Positions 1-12,081 of a stretch of DNA of 22,500 nt are shown one piece after another. The notes under the pieces were generated by a model. The model had not been told where the DNA came from, did not search any database, and saw only the letters and a program-made list of their open reading frames with translations. Positions within the stretch are counted from its first letter, which is position 1, and each line of letters begins with the position of its first letter. The position numbers and the translations under genes are program-made. The stretch comes from Branchiostoma floridae (Eukaryota; Chordata; Leptocardii; Amphioxiformes; Branchiostomatidae): the NCBI RefSeq assembly GCF_000003815.2, contig NC_049981.1, forward strand, positions 23,927,950 to 23,950,449, given 5' to 3'.

Positions 1-1016
1 TCCTGCTGAGAAAGCTATTTTCATTCTAACGATAAGCTAGTCTCCAAGCAGACGTGGCAGCTGCATGAAAATAGAGAAGTTTTTGGCCAAATAATGACGA
101 ATAAGTTGCCGTGGAATTTTAGTCATTCCTATGAAGTCTATCCAGCAGACCAGTTCACTCCTAGGCCAATTAACTCCTATTATATATAATAATAGGATTT
201 CATTCCTAACTTTGGCAAAGACCCTTATTACTATTCGGCAAAGCGGAAGTTTGGTAAAGATTTACAATAAGCTACGTTCAGTATATGTTACCTGAACAAA
301 GGCGAGGGCTTCTGTCCTGATGTTGCAAAATTCTAGTAAGCATACAAAAAATGAAGTATAAGTTCCGTGGGGGTACGTCTGCGTTATCGAACCCACAGCG
401 ACGCAAGAGCAGTGAGATTTGCCCTTTAACATTTTGCCCTGCCATTTTGATTCAGTGTTCTATGATAATTACTAGACACCACTAGTCAACAACACGTTCG
501 AAGGTCGTAGCAATAATACAGACCTATCTGTAGAAAACTATGTTGAAATGTACTGAAATAGAGCAATTAAAAATATAGATAAATTTCAATCTTAAAAGAT
601 TCTTCTCCACTAGAAATTCATCATGTTTATCTACATAACCATCCAAAGCGTGTTGCAACAAGGTCAAACTCCCTGTATTTCGAAAATCTAACAACATACA
701 TGATATTTGCCAAACTTGACCTGTAGGTGACCTCTGGCATGCAGAACTCTACTTAAACCGGCATGGGGTGATAGCGTAGTGCCATTTCATTTGTCTTGCT
801 TTTGCTCGTTAGAACGCCAGAGTTGACCTCAAGCATTTTGGAACAAAAAAAGAAACAACCCTGGGTAATCCAGCTTTGCAGTGTGAGTAGAGAATTGAGG
901 TTTGAGTTATAGATAATTGTGTTTTGAAGTTATTGTTTCCACAAGGCTTGACGATGTATAGCATTTTAAAATACATTACATAGTATTAGCCAGTCCTTCC
1001 TCTCATGCTCATTCTA
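1..1016. other. noncoding stretch, no gene seen
   Basis: No ORF with coding character. On the minus strand around 384-394 there is GGTTCGATAAC, partly like a pol III box B, but no matching box A, so I do not call a tRNA or SINE. Confidence 0.6.
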
Positions 1017-1020
1017 TTAA

Positions 1021-1966
1021 CCCTATTCAGACCGGGGGGGGGGGGCTTTTGAGGCCCGCGCTAACTTCGATGTCCTATAACGCCAGAACGGCTTACGCTA
1101 GAGCCACCAAATTTGGTGAGTTTTCCTAAAATATTGTTGGCAACAAGTTTACGAAGTTTGACAAATTTTCCATTTTTTCTTGTTGCCATGGCAACCGTTT
1201 GTTGACAGGCAGTTTTGCCAAAAATCACTATTTTTGGTTCTAACTATGTATTTTTCACATTTATTTTCTATATTACTGCGATTTTGTCACATAAATAAAA
1301 TCTTATATTATTCAGCATATCTTTCATAATTATATATGCATAAATTATGCTAATTTGATGACGTCATCAGCCCAAAATCCAAGATGGCGGACCGAATGGC
1401 CAGATCAATAATAACAAGCTAATTATCCCTTAAAATTTGTAACTACCTGGTATTTTTTCATCAAAAACCATCTAAATAAATGAATTTAGTCTATTTCCAT
1501 TGCCCTTTGTGATTATTTGATGCAAAAAAAGTATTTTTCAAAATTCAAGGCGGTGGATATAATATGGCGGAGCCCAACTCGTATCTTAGATGTGCATGAC
1601 GTCATTTTATGACGTCATTTTGACGTCATTGATGTTGCTATTGGCAACGCAAGTCGTAATAAACATTATTATTCTGTTATCTGCACTTGTTGTTACATTT
1701 TTGTAGCATAACTTGAAGTTTTCTGAGAATACCCATTTTTCATGGGTTTGGCCAATGTAATCAAATTGATGACGTCATAATTACGTCATCTTACGTCAAC
1801 GTAACGTCAAACGTCACATACTTGTCAGATATTATGTCGAAATTATGTCCTGAAAATTTGGTGGCCCTATGGCACGTCGTTTAAGAGTTATAGGACTTAG
1901 AAGTGGAGGGCCTCAAAAGCCCCCCCCCGGTCCAGGGATGACCAAAAAAGCCCGGTCTGAATAGGG
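1021..1966. mobile_element. piggyBac-like MITE, nonautonomous, 946 bp
   Basis: Both ends read CCCTATTCAGACCGGG inwards (1021-1036 and the complement of 1951-1966), a perfect 16-bp terminal inverted repeat. TTAA directly abuts each end (1017-1020, 1967-1970), the target duplication made by piggyBac-family transposases, and the CCC start is typical of that family. Homology between the arms continues inwards with interruptions: a G run, CTTTTGAGGCC, TCCTATAAC and GCCACCAAATTT. No ORF of useful length is inside, so it needs a transposase from elsewhere. The family name is inferred from target site and termini only. Confidence 0.87.
1359..1798. promoter_or_regulatory. cluster of CRE-type TGACGTCA palindromes inside the MITE
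   Basis: Exact TGACGTCA at 1359-1366, 1597-1604, 1610-1617, 1621-1628 and 1770-1777, followed by TTACGTCA at 1781-1788 and 1791-1798 and further ACGTCA half-sites up to about 1816. TGACGTCA is the consensus full cAMP-response element bound by CREB/ATF factors. Whether any is bound is unknown; the sites belong to the transposon sequence. Confidence 0.5.
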
Positions 1967-2481
1967 TTAAAGGAACTTCATCTTTGACACCAGACTTTTT
2001 TAACGATTCAACCCACAACACCAAAACTCAAAACCATCTATACGACGTCTACAAACTGCTGAACAGAACATATTTTGATCAAAATGGAAAATCTCAGCCC
2101 CTTGATCTACCTTTTTTTGTCATCCCAAATGTCTCCAGAGTTGGCAAAATTTGTTAAGGATAAAAAGGGGTTTCAGCTAACTTAAATGTGAGACCTATCT
2201 TTAAAACCTATCTTGAATTATGAAAACAAGCTAATTAGCTGTAGATGGGTGTCACAAAACGATCAAAGAATACCATTAACTACGTCTTTAGACATCTGTC
2301 TGATAAATGTCTTCAATAAGTATATATGTAAAATATGTATACTCCATTTCTATCATTTTTTATAGAAAGCAGTAACGCAATACGATATTAATTCTATTGT
2401 TGTCATACATACATCGGTCAACGTAGTGTAAAATGTCTCTACTTTAGACGAACATAACTGCAAGCGCAGTTAGTTGTACCT

Positions 2482-2772
2482 TCATGTATAATCATAGTCA
2501 CAGTATAACACTATATAATCGTCTGCGGCGCCTTGCTGTTTGATTTGTAACCTTATGCATTTGAGAACATTTGACGAGGTGTCCTTGTCAGAATTGTCGT
2601 GCAGGTTGCATGACAGGTAAAATGAACCTGTCTTAAAGGTAGTAAAATCTGGATTGAGTAGTATTGTAATGTCACTAAGAATTGTTATCATACCCACACA
2701 GAAGGCAGCATAGTAATTACTTCGGTCTAATCGGGTGACAAGGTTCTTAAGTTTGCGCTCGTCAAATGTCAT
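2482..2772 (-). CDS. unassigned ORF, 96 aa, possible exon or chance
   Basis: Opens with ATG at 2772 and ends TGA at 2482. I recognise no family. The product is mixed and protein-like in composition, with one hydrophobic stretch (about residues 22-40, FCVGMITILSDITILL) too polar to call a clear membrane helix, and an acidic, tyrosine-rich end. The ORF is visibly richer in G and C than the very AT-rich DNA on its 5' side (2773-2840). No strong splice sites frame it. It could be a single-exon gene, a decayed exon or chance. Confidence 0.17.
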   Translation of the reverse strand: MTFDERKLKNLVTRLDRSNYYAAFCVGMITILSDITILLNPDFTTFKTGSFYLSCNLHDNSDKDTSSNVLKCIRLQIKQQGAADDYIVLYCDYDYT

Positions 2773-3428
2773 GTTATGTTGGATTATTCTATTCTTTAAT
2801 AATTTTTTTTAAATATAATATAATATTAATGAAAACATATTCACAAGGAAAGGAATATTTTAATATCAAGGAACATCACCTCTACTACAGAATGTTAGCT
2901 AGATCGACGTACCGAAAATAGCTTGTTAAAACGACGAATTTACATATAGACATATGATGCTACAACTTGCAAGTGGGACTGTGCATTACAAAGTCTCCAG
3001 GACCTAACACGGTCTCAATAAATATTACCAATATCCCATCTTTGTAAATAATGAATTTATTAAAGAATATTCTTGTTATTATTGGACCAGCAAGCTCATG
3101 TACTCATCTGATTCTTATAGACTACTTCTTGACGAATACATACATACCAAATTTACTTCAATTAGATGTACCTGAATGTTGCACGTTACACAAAGAGTCG
3201 AAAATCGGTGTTTATCATATTCCTAATTCAATATCAATGACATTTCTATGAAACGCATCTAGTCAGACTTTATCTTATAGACATGGACTGCAAACCAGTA
3301 GACTTACCATGCTCGATCATGAGTGGCTGTCAATCATTCATTCTATGGACATGATAATTGACCGATTATTGAAAATTTCATAAGATAGCCAGTAGGTAAA
3401 CAGCAGAGAGTTGTCAGGTCGGTTAATT

Positions 3429-3572
3429 AGCCTACCTTTCATAGTAGGCTCTAGCTCTTTCGGTCTATTGTTTCGTCTTTTTTTGGCTCACAGTACACTT
3501 TTGCTGGCCATTTCTTTTTGTTCTGGGTCGCTTGTACTGCCGACCCAGGGCTAATATTAGCCAAGGTAGGCA
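3429..3572. repeat. cluster of small inverted repeats (foldback)
   Basis: GCCTACCTT (3430-3438) pairs with AAGGTAGGC (3563-3571) across the unit. Inside are AGCCTAC/GTAGGCT (3429-3435, 3444-3450), TGGGTCG/CGACCCA (3524-3530, 3541-3547) and the perfect palindrome GGCTAATATTAGCC (3549-3562). It could be a decayed foldback element. Confidence 0.45.
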
Positions 3573-5899
3573 ACACCCATCTTAACAATAATACTGAGTG
3601 TGATGACGTTAGCGCCAGTAACTAAGTACTATATAGCATGACATTGCTACGTATCAGCTCACTTGAGACATAAAACTTGCAGAACTCGAGTGTTTGTAGC
3701 CTTGAATAATCTCCCTGGTTTATGTTGAAACGTCAAGCATGCAACACGATCACATTTAAGTATTTTACCGAGTCTCATTAAACAGCATTTTTGCAGTTAC
3801 AGTAATTACTTGCGGCGCCAGTGTGAAACGCTATGATAGTTTTGGCATTATATATTAGCGAGGGACAAGCGCGGCATATCAACTTCAAAGCGCATAAGAC
3901 ATAAGAAGAGTTGATATCAAACCAGGCGCATATATATTCTTTGTTTTCTTTTAACTGAAGGTATTCTAGGACGAGGTAAGTTTGGTAACTACAAATTTGT
4001 TGTAATTTCTTACTCCGGCACTAATATCACTAGAGAATATGGCAATCTGGTAGTCACGCGAATTATTTTGACTCTCATAGTCTGTAAAATTCACCAATGA
4101 TTGCTTTCCCAATAGGGCACAACTAAAACAAAGGAGTAGATTAAAAGGGTTAATGTGTTTGATATCCAGGAGGAAGACCACTTAAGAAATATCTGAAAGT
4201 CATCTATGAAAAATTTTAAAGTTTATGGTGTCAATGGGCATGACTTTGATCTATTTGTCAATATTCTTGTGTGGTTTTATGTGTTTACCATGACTTGGCT
4301 CGGCTACTTTTTGAAACGAGTCTCCAAATATTACTCTTTTGGAAGATATACTGCATTGCACGAAATCCTTATCTGCGTCCGTGCTAAAACGTGGCACAAT
4401 GTCGTGTCATATGAATTGTTTTGGGGTCGCATACTAATATATTTACAGTAGTTTCTTGTTATTCAATAAAGTATATATAGCAGCCGCCGGTTGCATGTAA
4501 CATAATGTAACAGTGTCACCATATGCAGTATGTAATATATATTTCCATAAAATCCTGTCTAATCTCTTCGAGTGACTTAATAACTCCACAGGCTGATACA
4601 CGATACCATCAAATGACAAATCACCGATGGGATTTTTTTACTGCCTTTATAAATGATTATTAAACGTTAAATATTTTCTGATCTCTTTGAAATTCCTTTT
4701 AAAGTTGTCAGTATTCAGAAAACTTGCAAACCTGGATAATTTGTCTGTATTAGTATTAATTTGCTGTCAGTTCATACTATTTCTTTGCAACAATCAATTA
4801 TAAATCTAAAGGTTCAGTGACCCTATAAATGATATTTTTTCAGATGCTCAAAACATCAAAGCATCACAATGGCACTCTGGCGATGTCGATTGATAGGTAG
4901 GACACCTAATATGCTGTGGAAGTCCATTTCATGCATTTGAGATGAGTTTCATCAATTTGTGCCGATATCCTATTATGATAAAGGGAAGCTTATGCATTTA
5001 ACCAATTTTCACAAATCTTTCTTCAAATGCCTCTGAACTGTTCCTTTTAAGAAGGATAACACCCATTCAATCATATAATCTAGTCGATAAGACACATGGC
5101 AGGTATTCATATCTATTCAGGTTTCAAGACGATTCGAACTGATACCAAACGAGCAAGAAAATCGGATTCCGGGTTAAGCTTCATCTTTTGCAGGAAAAAT
5201 CCCTGACCTTGTCCAGGATTCAGGTTTTACTTTTCTAATATAACTAAATTACACTTTGCATATATCAAATAGTTATGTGCTACGAATTGTATTATAGCCG
5301 AGGAAGCAGTGAATCTTTAGTAAATTGCATCCTAGGCGCCAAAAAATTTCCGTATCTATTATTGACTGCTGACTTTGGATGCCTTTGTCTGTATCAAATC
5401 CAACATTTATAGGTGACGTTGCCCTAATAGTAGCTTTGCAGAGTCCGTCTTTAAGTTTGAATTAACGTTCGACGTTGAAGCATCAAATGCTAAATAATTA
5501 TCATCATCCACCAACTTTAATGTACGTGGAACGTGAAAATGGTTGACCTTTCGCTGGTATTTGAAACGTTTGCATTGTTCAGAATATTCTCACATACCCA
5601 CCGGATGTAATATCTGCAAACCTGCAGGATAGTGTGTGATATGAAAGATAGATGAGTTGCGTTGCTCTTCCAAAATGCCCATGAATTTCCCATTTGTTGT
5701 CTAAATCTACGTTTTATACATAACTGTAGATATGTTTTCTTTTTTTTGACAATGATTAAACTTCAAGCAAATTGTTGAGGCGGAATCTTGATTCATAGGA
5801 TAATGCCTGAAGCCGCACCGAAAAACAAAACTAATTCATTTTCCTTTTTAAGTAAGAAAATGTCGAGCGTTATGGTAGTACATTCTTTATCAATTTTGG

Positions 5900-5925
5900 T
5901 ATATATATATATATATATATATATA
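5900..5925. repeat. (TA)n microsatellite
   Basis: About 13 uninterrupted TA units in noncoding sequence between the MITE and gene A. Confidence 0.95.
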
Positions 5926-6213
5926 GGAATATAAAAGCATGCATTCCAAGTTCAAAAAATTGTGTTGTAATAATCAAGTTTAATAAAGTCAAGAATGCAG
6001 TGAACAAGTTTTAAAAACGTATTTTATATTGCCAGTGTTTTAATGTGTCTTTATTTCATATTTGAAAGTATTATTGTAAAAAACAAATTTCAAACGTAAA
6101 AGGGTTGATTTAGTTTCCAAAGAATATGATAAACACCCCACCTGTACATCAATGTAAAAAAACGGATCACGGGACTATTCTAGGTCATCACAGATGCCTT
6201 ATATTCCTTGCAG

Positions 6214-6232
6214 GAGGCTGTAGTGCAGCCTC
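6214..6232. repeat. 7-bp stem hairpin
   Basis: GAGGCTG and CAGCCTC flank a 5-base loop. Isolated, with no sign of a terminator or RNA gene around it. Confidence 0.5.
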
Positions 6233-7121
6233 ATTTGCCTTGCACCCTTCAAGGTAGGGAACAACGTCCATTACTAAGCGACGTCAAATTCTGTACCGTT
6301 CCTTATAACCTTTAGTACCGTATATTGTATTGTGTGTTTTCAATCATTTTACTGTTTATGTGTATATGTGAATAACAACAAAAAGAATTTTCACTCTTTC
6401 AGAATAGATAATGCTATAGTATATAAGCACTTCAAGACATGTGTTTGCATACCAGATGTTGATTAATTTTTTGTATAATCTCAAATGCTCGGTTTAGCTT
6501 ATATCTTTTTAATATGTACAATATAGGCAATCGAAAACTTGAACCTGTTAATGCTTCTTCCAGTCTGTTGGAGTTTTATGTTCTTTACCACATCGTAAAG
6601 TTGACAGCCGTTTTATAACAGTGTCAAAAGGTATTTCTATTTTATATTTCCAACAAGGCAACCCCGGAAATAGAGCTTTATTGCTTTTTGTAAAGCCATG
6701 TTTCCCTTATTCATTGGAGCGGATCGTAGTGACCAAAGTGGGAAATATCGTATTTAAGTCAAATGTCAAATATCCCCTTCTTGTTATTTTCCTTGCAATG
6801 CAAATTCAAAATTGCAGCACGCGTAGAGTAGGTTCATACAGCTGTGTTACACTGCCTTTTATCATTGATCTATTATGAAGTGATCGCATTTAGGATATCA
6901 ATATAGCTACATTTTGTAAACACGTAAGAAGTGCTATTTCTAAAGACTTTTACTTCCCAATCCTGTGTTAATTTCATGCCTAATGTTACAATCAGCTGCT
7001 AGTTTCAATTATTTTCCGTATATTATTTGATTATGTAGGGCATCCATGAAAAACGAAGTGTTCAAGAAAAAAACTTTATTATTGTCCAAAAAAAAAAAAA
7101 CAAATTTTCCTTCTCCTCCAG

Positions 7122-7412
7122 GTGGCCAACAGCTTTATTGATTGACAACGTCACCTCCATACCTCGAAACTGTGCAAGCTCATCACAAACGATACCAGGG
7201 GGCTTTTACACACATCACTTCCTGAAAAATTAGTAAGAAAATCCGTATTGACCACCGTGCTTTTATTTTGCTGCCCTACACCAGCTTTGCTCGTCACGGT
7301 TTCCTTTTCCCAAATTGCTTGACAGACTAGAGAGGAAATCGTTGACGAGTCGGGACCCAGAAGGTGAAATCCGACAACCATTCACTTCAGAACTGTCTTT
7401 CAAATTTGACGA
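7122..7412 (+). other. possible 5' untranslated exon segment of gene A
   Basis: A pyrimidine-rich run ending in CAG (7106-7121) looks like a splice acceptor and lies 291 bases before the start codon. An A13 run (7088-7100) sits just upstream. The stretch has stops in the receptor frame, so it would be noncoding leader. Inferred only; an unspliced transcript start nearby is equally possible. Confidence 0.3.
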
Positions 7413-10319
7413 ATGGCGTGGAGACTTCAAAGCTTTGGCCTTCCTAAAGAAAACGGCAGCGGGAATTCGTTTAATAATATGAGTTATGAATTGCATGACT
7501 TTCTGCCCGATAATGACTACCTAAAACAAACGGAACCGGTGGTTGCCCTGTTTGTGTTGTTCTATGTCTTCAACTTCTGCCTTTGCATCGTCGGCAACAC
7601 CATGGTCTGCTACGTCATCTTGAAAATCCCGCGCATGCAGACGGTCACAAACTTCTTTCTTCTAAACTTGGCTGTAAGTGACCTTCTTGTGGCAGTATTC
7701 TGCATGCCATTCACGCTGGTGGATAACATCATAAGAGGTAAGACGAATCACATTCTTTAAATATAGCGAATATATATATGAAACAACATTGCGATAAATA
7801 TGTATAGGCATATGGACATAGATTTCCAAAATGTTCTTATATATCAATGTTGGATATGTTATTTTCACAGGATTTCCTTTGTTGAATTAAGCTGAATTCT
7901 GTTTTCTAAAACGCACCAATGGCATTACAAACTAATCTAACGATTCATTCATGTGGTGATAGCTTGAAATTTAAAGAACATCACAACAATGAAATATATT
8001 TGTGGCGTGGGCATTTTGTAGATCTGACTTATCACAAGTTGTTTGGCATGCCATTACCTAATAATGTATCTTGTTGCCTTTGATATTGAAGCTTTACCAA
8101 ATCGGCCAAAAACATATTGTAACATTTAAAGCTCTAGAATTTTAAAATAAAGATTTAGAAATTACATTTACTATATGGTAGTACATTATTTTGCGACATC
8201 AGACTTGATACAGGTGATTCTAAGATCAATGCAATATGAAGAAAAATAGTACATGCAATTAGGAAGTACTAAAATACATGTTACACGCTAATAATGGCTT
8301 AATCGATTCCTTAGCATCTACCAACAATTGTACAAGGTCAAATCACTGAATAATGACTTGAACAATGACTTGTGCTGTTTCGAACATAGTTCACCTATTA
8401 GGAAAATATATCTAATAAAGGGAAATGTATTTCAAGATATGTAATACATTTAAAGTTGAAGTTTTAAAGATATATATTATACTGCAATGTATATGCACAG
8501 TTCAAAGATTTCTAAATGCCTTCTAGGTTGGCCATTTGGCGATGTCATGTGTAAACTGACGCCTGCTGTCCAGGTGGTCTCCGTTGCCGCTTCAGTCTTC
8601 ACACTGGTTGCTATTGCAGTCGACAGGTGAGGTTTCATCTAACATTTTTTTCAATTCAATTTTTTTGTTTCCAAGTCTTACTTCATATGTGAATGGAGAG
8701 AGAGAACAGGTTCATGACATTGAAAAAGCCATGGAGCAAAGACAGAACAATTGATCGTCTAATATAAACATGTTAACTTAAAGGAACAGTTTACTTAAAT
8801 TATACATGTTTTAAACAAAGAGATGAGCAAACATAATTTAAACAAAAAAAATAATCAATATCCTAGTGTAGCCGTTATGCCAGGCACAGATCACATCTAC
8901 ATCGCATAACAAAACAATATCTCATAACTATCGTACGTATCTCTGCATGCCGCTACAGTATATAACCTTGAGCTGCTCTTAGGAGAATTTAAATCTGGCT
9001 ATTTTGCAAACATACGTATGTTGCATTGCCCCGGTTTAAATCGATTCAGACTAGAGAAATGAGGTACAAGCGAGAATTGGGTGTTGGCCTTGAACGGTAA
9101 TATATTCCTCGTTTCCCGTGCACAGCTTGGGCATGTTTCAGCAAATCAAGTTACCGCTTGACTTGCTAAATAGGTTAATAGTTACGACGATATGGAATCG
9201 GCATTTTTTTGAAAATTAAGAACAAAGATCAATTTTCTAAGCGCTGCTAAGATCATCAAGATTTAAGGTTAGTGGACACACAACAGATATTTAAGATAAA
9301 ATCTGACAGCTATTTAACCCCACATGTGCACCTGTATCATTCTAGCACAAATTGTTTTGTCCAGACAATGAGTAGTCTTACATATGTACCATTTTTATAA
9401 CTTAGGATCTTTCACATGTTAACGATATGTAAAGAATAAAATCATTTGCCTAAAGAAGTGCCTTTGCCTCAGGTCGAAGTTTCAATGTTTTTCATATCAA
9501 AGTTTTATTGCATATCATTTTTGTTGTTTAATAATTCACAGGTTCTACTCAGTCGTGCATCCTACCGAGCCCAAAATCACCATTCGTGGAGTGCAGAAGA
9601 TTGTCATAGCGGTGTGGTTACTGGCCCTATTCATCATGGTGCCTCAAGTACTCCTCATTGAAGATAAGACGATGACATTCAACTTCTTCAAAGAGACACT
9701 CTCGTTGCACATCTGCGCTGAGACCTCTCAGTTATGGAGAAAGGTGTATACGGTTTTGCTCTTCGCTACGTGCTATCTAATTCCTTTGGCCGTTATCGTG
9801 CTTTTGTACATAAGAATTGGGCTGAAAGTGTGGGAGAAGCCCATTCCTGGAGGTCAACATGCTCCAACACAGGTCAAACAGGCATCCTGGAAACGTAAAG
9901 TCAAGGTGGTGAAAATGTTACTAGCCGTGGTTGTGCTTTTTGCGTTTTCGTGGTTGCCATTACATACCCTGTCTTTGCTTTCAGATCACGGTTTCCTTAC
10001 ACTCGATCAAAGAGACACAATCAATGTGTACATATACCCTATAGCTCACTGGTTATCTTACTTCAACAGTTCTGTGAACCCTATCATATATGGGTATTAC
10101 AACGAAAACTTTCGCAACGCGTACAAATCCATGATGTGTGATTCAAGTAGCGCTTTTCTTCACACTCCTTACACTAGGACAAGCTCTCGGTCTCCGGCCT
10201 TATCTAATAGAAATCAGTCCTCACCACGGGGTAGGAGAAGTGAAAATGTACAAGATATCCAACTTGAAGTCATCGTGACACATTTGGTTGTTGATAACCA
10301 CTTAGCGCCCCCTCAGTAA
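7413..10319 (+). CDS. NPFF/RFamide receptor-like class A GPCR (gene A), 3 coding exons
   Basis: Seen: exons 7413-7737, 8527-8626 and 9542-10319 join in frame to 400 aa. Introns are GT-AG, phase 1 after codon 108 and phase 2 inside the Arg of DRF. The product has seven membrane segments: N62 (1.50), LAVSD90 in TM2, C117 pairing with C200 in ECL2, D141-R142-F143 for DRY, W167 (4.50), P223 (5.50), F275...SW279LP in TM6, D290 (6.59) and N321PIIY325, then helix 8 NENFR with C341 as a possible palmitoylation site. N14-G-S and N22-M-S are extracellular glycosylation sequons. Known: the [36 protein letters not shown] and NPIIYG-NENFR blocks are typical of NPFF receptors, which bind RFamide peptides at the plasma membrane; D6.59 contacts the ligand arginine. 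Start: ATG 7413 is the first after in-frame TGA 7407; ATG 7479 has a better -3 base but gives a shorter N-terminus than gene B. Orthology within the RFamide/NPY-like group is not settled. Confidence 0.93.
7738..8526 (+). other. gene A intron 1
   Basis: Donor G|GTAAGA at 7738 and acceptor CTTCTAG ending at 8526. Phase 1, splitting the Gly codon before the TM2-TM3 loop GW motif. The 789 bases are AT-rich; I see no second gene or clear repeat in them. Confidence 0.9.
8627..9541 (+). other. gene A intron 2
   Basis: Donor AG|GTGAGG at 8627 and acceptor TTCACAG ending at 9541. Phase 2, splitting the Arg codon of DRF at the end of TM3. It is 915 bases with no recognisable gene. An in-frame run before 9541 is read-through of the intron, not an exon. 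Confidence 0.9.
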
Positions 10320-12081
10320 AGCATTCTTGCAAATATTTATGCGAGTGCATTTATAGTAAACACAGTACATTGTCTGAAATTAGAGCTAGTTAAAACATGA
10401 ATACATGTATATTGCTCAGTTTCAGAGCTAATAGTTGCTTACATATTATATATTTTATTGTGTATGTAGCATTTAACTAATGAACCTTAAAGCATAGATT
10501 GGACATGAAACACATCGCTGATGAATGCTTACGTGCAAAGCTGACATGTTCTATCGATGTTTTGTTTCCTTACAAATATAAATTGTATTTGAGCTTTTGT
10601 ACTAGAAGAAGCACATAATAGTACTGTTTCTCCAGCTAACAAAGTTCCAAATGTCATGAAATAACGTTGCATGTTTAGGAAATGTACTGCGCTAGAAGAC
10701 AATGTAATAGTGGTAAACAAATGTAACGAATGCTCCTTGTTTCGCATCAACAGTGTTGAATTCAAATAAGCGGTGAGTCATAGTAGCTTGCATAAGTCAT
10801 CTCCGTGGTACACAGTAAATATTGTGAAATACACATTCATCAAAATCTAAAGGGGGTGATATTTCTCAAGATATACATGTAATTTGAGCATAAAAAATAA
10901 ATGCATGCTTATGTGGAAAACTCCAAATGTCAGCCTTGAACTTCATTATGTTATTTTCAATATCAATATTCTGTATCTAACCAATGCGTACAGAGAACTA
11001 TTCATGGCAGTTCCAAGTCTGTTCTACTATATATATAGGGGTTTAAATGACGAGACAACTGTCTAAACTATATGTGTATTCTCTGCCCTTTAAAACTACA
11101 TTTTCTACACAAAACAGTTCTCCCACTTGAAAGTTACAGTACTTACGTAGACTAAACTGTGTATTATAGCTTCCAATCTGTAACGTAATATTTACTTGTA
11201 CTTAGACTTGATTTTTAACCTCCAAATTACAAAATCACGCACCAAGTTTAATTTTCTTTTCAAGATGATTTATATTTAGGCTTAATCTTGTTTTACCATA
11301 ACATTTTGAGTTAATTATGTGTATTCTTTGAGAATCCAAAATTATAAATATGTGTTGGCACCAATATATTACCTAAACTGCTTTGGTTTCCTATGTATTG
11401 CCTTGTCTGCAATTGAAAAAAAAATCTTAATCTGATTGATAATTTTTAGTAAGAACATTGAGATGCAGACACAACATTTCTTGGTTGTTTTTATACGTTT
11501 CCACCCATGTATACCTTAAAACCTTAAAACATGAAAAAGATCTGCGACTATAACTCCACCAGATTCAGCATCCTGTCTCACGTAAAACTGCGAAAAAGGC
11601 CGATAAACGTAACTCGGAGACTAGTTGAAGATAATGAGAAAGAAGTTACATGGGGATTATCCCATAAGCTACTTTATGTACTGTGTCATTGCAAGCTCAT
11701 GTGTTTTACATAGGGATCAATTGTCCATGGTATATTTTGTAACCTTTGCTTCAATGCAATAATTGACGTGGATCATTAAAGAGGTTACTGACTATTATTA
11801 CTACGTATACATATTGGATGTGCATTCATGTTGCACAGAAAACGCATTGGACTCTAATGGTGTAGATAAACATTCATCCTGTTAAGTTCAGTTGACAAGT
11901 AATAGACCCTAAAAATGGCCCATATGGAAACCATATTAGTGATCATAGATCAATTTGCATTTCTCTGAACTTACTTCGAAAACTACGAAGAGTACTAAGT
12001 TTCGCAATTCAAATTGGACAGGCACAAGGATACAGTAGACGTGCGCACCATCGCGAAGAGTAGACATATGCCCGGTCATAT
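10320..12081. other. 3' flank of gene A, no further gene seen
   Basis: Begins with the likely 3' untranslated region of gene A. The remainder is AT-rich with only short ORFs lacking any recognisable domain. Confidence 0.6.
10896..10901 (+). terminator. candidate polyadenylation signal of gene A
   Basis: AATAAA lies about 580 bases after the gene A stop codon and is the first exact hexamer I noticed. No transcript evidence; the position is a guess from sequence alone. Confidence 0.25.

Larger units (their letters stand above)
2773..7121. other. noncoding stretch upstream of gene A
   Basis: AT-rich with frequent stops on both strands. Apart from the foldback cluster, (TA)n run and a small hairpin listed separately, I see no gene. 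ORFs at 3051-3251, 3966-4181, 4206-4451 and 6621-6878 have no recognisable domain or splice context. The gene A promoter must lie here or just downstream but shows no clear signature. Confidence 0.6.

Noticed and set aside
360-410. Minus-strand tRNA-like element from a GGTTCGATAAC box
   Set aside because: Box B match is partial and no box A lies at the right distance.
6205-6270. microRNA precursor around the 6214-6232 hairpin
   Set aside because: Pairing stops after 7 bp; a precursor needs a stem of roughly 22 bp or more.
7151-7496. Two minus-strand ORFs over the gene A leader and first exon
   Set aside because: Antisense shadows of the gene A 5' region, which has clear receptor coding on the plus strand.
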